A DNA stretch of 64,000 bases. Source: Epiperipatus broadwayi. Its lineage: Eukaryota; Onychophora; Udeonychophora; Euonychophora; Peripatidae. The position numbers and the translations under genes were made by a program. The stretch is taken from contig JAQFVV010000036.1 of NCBI GenBank assembly GCA_028023455.1, forward strand, positions 8,181,576 through 8,245,575. Direction: 5' to 3'. Below the pieces are notes generated by a model. That model ran no database searches and was not told the DNA's origin. It saw only the letters and a list, made by a program, of their open reading frames with translations. This document shows positions 57,951 through 64,000 of the stretch, piece by piece; the first letter of the stretch is position 1; every line of letters begins with the position of its first letter.

Positions 57951-59501
57951 TTTGTTAGGTATTAGGTATTGCAAAACTACTATTGTTAATGATTAAATAT
58001 TTTGTGTATTTTATGATGTCCATTTGATAACTATTTGAAGCAATAGATCTGATCATTCAGAAAAGCAACAATAAATTCCTACTTAAGAAGTTTGAACAAA
58101 CTGGAATTGATCTGAGGATCGTATCTTTAGAATGTATCACTCTACACTGTTGAAAGTGCTTTTAGAAAAATATCAGAATTTAGGTTTGATCTAGGGACTT
58201 TTAGTCATTGAAGTCACCACTTCATCAATAGAGCAAAAAACAAACAAACAACAAAATTGACTACAACACTCGGGGTTTTAAAGTGGTCACTCATCTAAAT
58301 ATTAATTGGACCAGACATTGCTTAATTTCAATACTTAAACAAGACTGATGTATTCAGTATAAGATGTGGCATTGCATGTGACATGTAAACTTCAACTGAG
58401 AGATGTAGCATTTGAACTGTCACCCTATCATTATATTATATCATATAGAGGAAATAATGTTTTGTAGTTAATAATTGAGTATTTTTATGTGTGATCAAAG
58501 ATATCTATATCAAATGATTTTGGATATAAAAAAACTTGCTTCAGTTGATCAGTAAGTAATTAGCTAATTAAATAAGTATGATAAGATCCATGCTTAAAAC
58601 TATATGGATCTATTATGACAAAAAAAGAAGTTGATTGTTGATGATAGTTTGTTATTGCTTGCCATTTTCTACATGTATGGTAAACTCTTTGTCTCAGTAG
58701 AGTGTTTTGCCCAAGTGATAATACTTGATCATTATGGTGAGTTTTCCATTACATGCCGAGCTATTTTATAAAATAATAAAGCTTTTATAAATATATCTGC
58801 CTAAATATTAAAGATTAAAATACAGCTTGAATTCAGGAATTCAATAAATGTTTTGAATGTTTATAGAACATTAGGAAGTTAGAAATTATTACATTTTCTG
58901 AAGTTTAATGATATCTATCATAGATGCATGATAGTTACCATTTAAATGTCCACCTCTTATGATGCTATATTTTTAGAAAATGAATCAATAGTCATATATT
59001 TCAAACATTTACGTGAAGAAAATTGGGAGAGAAAGAATGATAATGGCTTTTAAGATATATTTTTACCAGAGATGTTCCAATATATGAAGTTTACAGATAA
59101 TTACCCCATATATGTAATTGGAATAATTAAGAAACTTTCAAAAATAATTTTTGAAATAAATAAGGAGAAAAATAACTAAATAAAATATAAAAAGAAAAAA
59201 AAGGTGTTGAGGGTGTTATTAAATAGAATATTTTATTTTCTCTCTAATCAAATAATTGTTACTTCTCTAAACAAAAATGTAAACTAAAAATTTGGGGATC
59301 TCTTTTTTTATCTTAGCTATAAAACAAAGGATATCTCAGTTTAAATAAATTAAATTAGTGATAAAATGAATGACAGTAAAAAAATATAATTGTTGATGCA
59401 TTCCCAGGGCCAACAAAAACCCCAAGAATGATTTAATATATTTTTTAAATTTTATTTGCAGTTTCTTTATTATCGTAATTTATTTTGGTTAATGTATCTG
59501 T
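57951..59501. other. AT-rich interval
   Basis: No recognised gene or repeat. Confidence 0.35.
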
Positions 59502-59514
59502 ATTTTTTTTACTC

Positions 59515-59917
59515 CAATAAACATCACATGACCACCACCTCTTATGCTTATGTATAACTGTTGCCAAAACGGACAAAACTCACTATACGTATTGCCACAC
59601 ACAGCAAGCTAGAGTAATGAATGGTGCCAGAAGGTGCCTAAAATCCCCATCTAGTGCCTACTCATCCAATATCCCCAGACTAGTTTCTGGCTTGTGGCCT
59701 TCGTCAGTGAGGAGCCTTGGATCTGAGAGCACTGCATCTAGATCTTAGGTTCTAGTGCAATCCTCCAGCAGCCATATTTTATCTCCACTTAATTACAAAA
59801 CTATGAGTCTTAAACTGAAAACACCTTAATGTTTTCAATCCAAGCTTTCTGGCATCCATTGATTACTATAGCTTGCTGTGTGTGGCAATACATATAGTGG
59901 GTTTTGCCTGTTTTGAC
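59515..59917 (-). mobile_element. Ribozyme-bearing retroelement, longest copy
   Basis: A 403-bp element between near-identical flanks, attttttttactc (59502-59514) and atttttttactc (59918-59929). The left end has ccaataaacatcacatga and gaccacc, the family terminus. Inverted arms of about 76 bp (59562-59637 and 59840-59917) enclose the ribozyme core on the minus strand. Confidence 0.8.
59666..59720 (-). ncRNA. Hammerhead ribozyme candidate, copy 5
   Basis: The best match to the consensus: ccaa/uugg and uccuca/ugggga for stem I, core CUGACGA (any base is allowed at position 7), stem II GGC/GCC with CACAA loop, GAAA, ACUAGU and GUC. Confidence 0.75.
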
Positions 59918-60460
59918 ATTTTTTTACTCTTATAATTTTTTATTTTTGGGTTTTTAAAATAAATTACTCTTCATTTAATATAATTTTTTCTATTTTACAT
60001 CTACTGCTTTGTCTCGTAGTCTATTTTAAATAAGTAGGCAAAACAACATTTTTTAAAAGTATCCCAACACAGGGTGAAAACTTTATACAACCCTTCATAA
60101 AGAAGCATTAAATGAGATGTTTATCATTAAGTTTGCTACATGACAAGTAGTAAAAGTTGAGTAATTTTCCATTCTTGTTCTATTTCTAGCTAAGGATAGT
60201 TAGGTACCTAATTATTCAGTGTTAGATGATTAGCTGCAAGGGTTATGGATTAACAACCAGAGAGACCATCTTAATTGTTTTGAAAAACAAAAAAATTATT
60301 TGGCCTAAATTTCTTTAATTGCTGCAGATAAATGTAGTAAATCACCATCCCAAAACCCTTCTTACTAAGTTTTAATAAATTTTTTAATAATATGGTCTTT
60401 AAGGGTTGCACCAGATACCAAAATTAAATGATTCAGCTTTGATCTTAATCCATCAAATTT

Positions 60461-60485
60461 AAGTATAAGAAGTGGTGATCATGTG
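60461..60485 (+). mobile_element. 25-bp terminal stub of the ribozyme element
   Basis: The sequence aagtataagaag, tggtgatcatgtg is the family terminus in isolation. It is flanked by the perfect 13-bp repeat atccatcaaattt (60448-60460 and 60486-60498). It looks like an insertion aborted after copying only the 3' end. Confidence 0.65.
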
Positions 60486-60657
60486 ATCCATCAAATTTCT
60501 TGAATGAATTCAAGCTCTACTCATTGTTAAAATGCCATAGGTTGGTGTTTTATTTTACAAATTAGAGGTATATAACAATCACTTAACAAATTGTGAATGA
60601 TTATTAAAATATTTTTTATTAAATTAGAAATTATTGCATTTTATTTGACCTTACATG

Positions 60658-61180
60658 CAGGGCGTTTCAGAGAAAATGCGAGGCCCGTGGCAACTAATAT
60701 TTTAGAGGTCATTCAAAATTTAAAATAAGAACATGGGGAGGGGGAGAAGAAATGAGAGTTTTTACTTACAGAGCTGAAAACAGAACTCCGGGAGCAGTTA
60801 GTTATGAGTCACAGAAATGAGCAAAAAGATTAGATCCAGATAGCATTTGGATAGAGTAGATTCACTCTAGCACTGTTAGTATCGTAAAACCCTGTTAGCA
60901 CAGAAGTTATTGACAGGGGGGTGAGACTATTAGTTCTGCCGGTCACTGAATGCTGCAATCATTTTTATTGCAGAGTTGCCTCATCCCTAAACTGGCTTAT
61001 GTTTTCAACTCATATGCCTGCTTGGAAAAGTTTTTATCGAATATTTTTTTGGGAATTTAACTAAAATTAAGGCCATTCTTCGAACCATGACATCGTTTTG
61101 ACTTCTATATTTTCGTTTAACATAATTGTGTTGCCAAGTTGAGACCTGGGAAAGCTGTCCTCCCCCTCTAATTAGCCCTG
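60658..61180. mobile_element. hAT-type MITE
   Basis: A 523-bp GC-richer element with a perfect 8-bp duplication, cttacatg (60650-60657 and 61181-61188). Its ends are CAGGGC followed by AGAG after four bases on both sides (cagggcgtttcagag against cagggctaattagag reversed). An 8-bp duplication with CAGGG termini is typical of hAT elements. No transposase is present. Confidence 0.85.
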
Positions 61181-61188
61181 CTTACATG

Positions 61189-62100
61189 TAATGAAAATAT
61201 GGGTTATTCTGCCCTTTTACAGAATAAAACAATCTAAGACAAAATTTAGATCAATATCCAACCAAACTGGTTTAAATTATGATGTTATATAATTTAACTA
61301 AGTATACTTTCAATGCATTACAATCAGATATTTTTTAAATGGGTATTATGATGTGCCTCTTTGTTTTTTCTTTTTTGGTAATCTTGCTTTTTGTAAATAA
61401 TTATATCATTTCATCTATTGAAGGTATTGCCCCTTGTTCTTTTATGATTAAAAAATATTGAATCATAATTTGCATTTGTGTCTATGTAATAAAATATGTT
61501 GATTTGATCTTGTAGATATCTTTGTCAGGGATTCTTTAAAATGAATAGAGCTGCAAAAGAAATAATTGCATAAACATTTTGTTTTTTCTCATGAATTTTT
61601 TTCCACATAACATTTATTTTTAAACAATCTGCTGCATATGCCATAGAGATTCTGAACTTCTATTTTATCTCTAGATGACATGTTTACTTTTATTACAATA
61701 AAATCTTCTGATTATATTATTCAGAAAATCTCTAACATATCTAACCCTTGTCAGATCACTAACACACTTTCATTATTTTCTTGTTCTATTTCAAATATAA
61801 TGTGAATTGTTGCAAAGGTCTTTACATTCACATATTTGTAACAATTTGGTTAAAAACTTGAAGCGAACAATAACATATATAGAAAATTATCCTTAGTGAT
61901 ATAAAATTATTCAAATGGAAATCAACCTCAGATAATGTGCTATTTCTTAAATATTATAAATCTCCACACACTCGCCTGCCAGTAGTGAATTACTTAAGTT
62001 TGATATAAATAAACATGGTTATAGTAGTTATATTCTGAATAATATAATCAGAAAGTTTAATAATAATAAAAAAAATAAACAGCTTAATCTGAAGTTAAAA
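61189..62100. other. AT-rich spacer
   Basis: No recognised feature. Confidence 0.35.
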
Positions 62101-62114
62101 CAGACGCTATATAT

Positions 62115-62181
62115 CATCACATGACCACCACTTCTTATGCTTGTGTGTGGCAATACATATAGTGAGTTTTGCCTGTTTTAA
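62115..62181 (-). mobile_element. 67-bp deletion copy of the ribozyme element
   Basis: Both family ends are joined directly (catcacatgaccaccac ... tggcaatacatatag ... gttttgcctgtttta) with the ribozyme lost. Flanks are cagacgctatatat (62101-62114) and cagaagctatatat (62182-62195). Confidence 0.7.
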
Positions 62182-62195
62182 CAGAAGCTATATAT

Positions 62196-62866
62196 GGCAT
62201 ATATGTCTGAATTATGAACGGAAATAAAAATGTTAAATACAAAAAAATGTAAATTCCGTGTCAGTGTATCTTGTAATTTAATCAGAATTGTTAATAATTC
62301 TAAAGATGAAATTAGAAATAGTGATAAAGCACATAATTTATGTTTATCAAGTGTCTGAATGCCCTTTGCGACTCTATCAAGGTGAATCAGATAAGCTTAT
62401 TCACAAAAATGAATCAAATACAAAGTATAATTGGGAATTTTAGGCTTAAGAAAAAACAATGAGCCATGCCTTCTATACTTAAAATTGTTCGCACAAAATT
62501 TAATGACCAATTTAGATAAGACCAAAAGTCATGGCATAGTAATCATTCAATCAAATCTATTAATGAACCAATTGCACCTAATGAAAATTTAATATATAAA
62601 TATTATTTATATTGATAGTTCTTAGAGCATAAATATGGTACTCAGTTATGAAAATATATTTAGCTTCAGGTGAATGTTATTGTATATTTATATTAAATTA
62701 GTTTATATATACATTTACAGACTATAAATTGATTAAATTTTTTTATTGAGATTTTATAATGATGTCCATCTTTCAATTCTTCTATTCATGTGTGTTGATT
62801 CATGGAAATTAATAATTAAAACTCTTCCTTTCTTCTCTACAGTTTACAATCATATAATTGAAATGT
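62196..62866. other. AT-rich spacer
   Basis: No recognised feature. Confidence 0.35.
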
Positions 62867-62878
62867 AAAAGGGAATTA

Positions 62879-63164
62879 AGCCAATAAACATCACATGATC
62901 GCCATTTCTTATGCTTACTTATAACTGTTATTAAAACAGGCAAAACTCTCCGTACAGTCTTGGTTGCATTATATCCTAAAATATAGGTGCAGTGCTCTCA
63001 GATCCAAAGCTCCTCACTGACAAAGGCCACAAGCCAGAAACTAGTCTGGGGATATTGGATGAGTAGGCACTAGATGGTGATTTTATGGACAAGCCTTCTG
63101 GCATCCATTAATTACTCTGGCTTGCATTGAGTGGCAATAATGTATGGAGAGTTTTGCCTATTTT
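62879..63164 (-). mobile_element. Ribozyme-bearing retroelement, copy with perfect TSD
   Basis: A 286-bp element between perfect 12-bp repeats, aaaagggaatta (62867-62878 and 63165-63176). The family terminus (ccaataaacatcacatga) is on the left; inverted ends of 26 bp (62932-62958 and 63140-63164) bound the core, whose ribozyme is on the plus strand. Confidence 0.8.
63004..63058 (+). ncRNA. Hammerhead ribozyme, core-mutated copy 6
   Basis: All helices are as in copy 5, but the core reads CUGACAA: the essential G at position 8 is A. This copy is predicted inactive. Confidence 0.7.
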
Positions 63165-63176
63165 AAAAGGGAATTA

Positions 63177-64000
63177 TTGAATGAGCATAGTGTATTAGTA
63201 GCAAAAAAACAAAATGTCAAAAAAAAAAAAAAAAAAGAGAATAGCATGCTCTTCTATATAGAATATTATATACAATGAAGTAATTTCTAATCTTAATACA
63301 GTGAATTATAACATGCATTTATTGGAAGATGATGTGAATAAGTTCTTGGTGAAAAATGGTATTTAATAAAAAATCTCCTGTATTTTAATAAAGACAAAAT
63401 AATGATAAATTGTATTTGAAAATTATCTAGAGCTTACATGGTTCATTAAAATGTATTTTACAAGTCATTATCAGTTTTCCTCCACGACGTATTGCAGTGA
63501 TACTTTTGAAAAGTAAAAATAAGCATTAATTTTAATTTCTATACCTAAATATTGAATATTGTTAAAAGGAGGTTGCCTTGACAACAGATTGAAATTGTTG
63601 ATTGTTGTTGATATTTGGATTATCTAAGTGTTGACTGATTTTAATGAAATATTGTATATAGACCATACTGATTCTTGGAAGATTATAAGAAGAGCATTTC
63701 CCCCAAAAGACCTAACATGTGTTTGGTTCATTACTTGCTCAGAAGTGTATTAATTATTGTGATGATAAAAACCAGGGATCTCAATACTTTCCAAGCATTG
63801 TAAATTTTTTTATAAAAGCCTTCATATATATGCTTCTTATGTGATTTCAAGTAGAAAGTTGATTTGTTTATTTTCCTTACCATCTATGCTATTGTAAAAA
63901 GATTTCACTAATACTACATTTTAAAAATATAAATATATTTTTCTATTATTATTTTTTGGTGATCAACTTTCATATTACAGAATCAAAGGAATTTGAACAT
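63177..64000. other. AT-rich spacer at window end
   Basis: A poly-A run at about 63218-63235; otherwise nothing recognisable. Confidence 0.35.

Overview
The window is eukaryotic (animal) genomic DNA. It is very AT-rich, with no operons, no long multi-domain ORF clusters and no tRNA or rRNA genes, and it is dominated by nested non-LTR and Penelope-like retroelements, tRNA-derived SINEs, small DNA transposons and microsatellites. The only host protein genes I can support are two intronless-looking ORFs on the + strand, 28 kb apart (27184-28272 and 56117-57262). They encode related secreted, cysteine-rich proteins: a signal peptide, a somatomedin-B-like domain and two copies of a Y-x-N-x-Y-C-A-x-C-N module. 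This resembles the ectodomain of Methuselah-2-like receptors of chelicerates and other invertebrates, but the seven-helix part is missing. From this and the repeat content I infer an invertebrate, perhaps a chelicerate such as a horseshoe crab; a mollusc is not excluded.

Layout: 1-5266, AT-rich DNA with a truncated SINE. 5281-7751, an inverted Penelope-like (PLE) element carrying a nested 1175-bp DNA transposon. 8128-10310, an RTE-type LINE fragment split by a second PLE copy. 10384-10625, a PLE end plus a SINE-like unit. 13625-15625, a larger PLE with RT and GIY-YIG coding remnants in inverted arrangement. 15960-19130, LINE and PLE relics. 19723-20223, a small PLE. 20237-27183, mostly unassigned DNA with one SINE. 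27184-28272, first host gene. 28840-32030, an old RTE copy with two SINEs and one ribozyme-bearing element inserted. 32294-33391, two more SINEs and a palindromic retroelement. 33638-33835, a compound microsatellite. 34456-34838, a ribozyme-bearing inverted dimer. 35395-40518, a 5-kb strand-skewed domain. 40528-42612, the best preserved RTE RT ORF. 43303-46860, a mariner relic, a cluster of CTCF-like motifs and palindromic repeats. 50771-50829, a separate hammerhead ribozyme candidate. 51491-54804, a near full-length RTE. 54963-55117, ribozyme element. 56117-57262, second host gene. 57705-63164, an RTE fragment, ribozyme elements and a hAT MITE.

The most interesting system is a family of short non-autonomous elements (67 to about 400 bp, plus one 25-bp stub) flanked by 10-15 bp direct repeats. 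Their core folds on paper into a type-I hammerhead ribozyme: CUGANGA and GAAA core, GUC cleavage triplet, and a 6-bp plus 4-bp stem I. Six ribozyme copies are present, some in inverted pairs. The inverted-arm-plus-tail architecture and target duplications match the PLE elements in the same window, suggesting a retrozyme-like parasite mobilised by PLE machinery. Coordinates of element ends are mostly read from target-site duplications (TSDs) by eye; family names rest on motifs, not on database searches.
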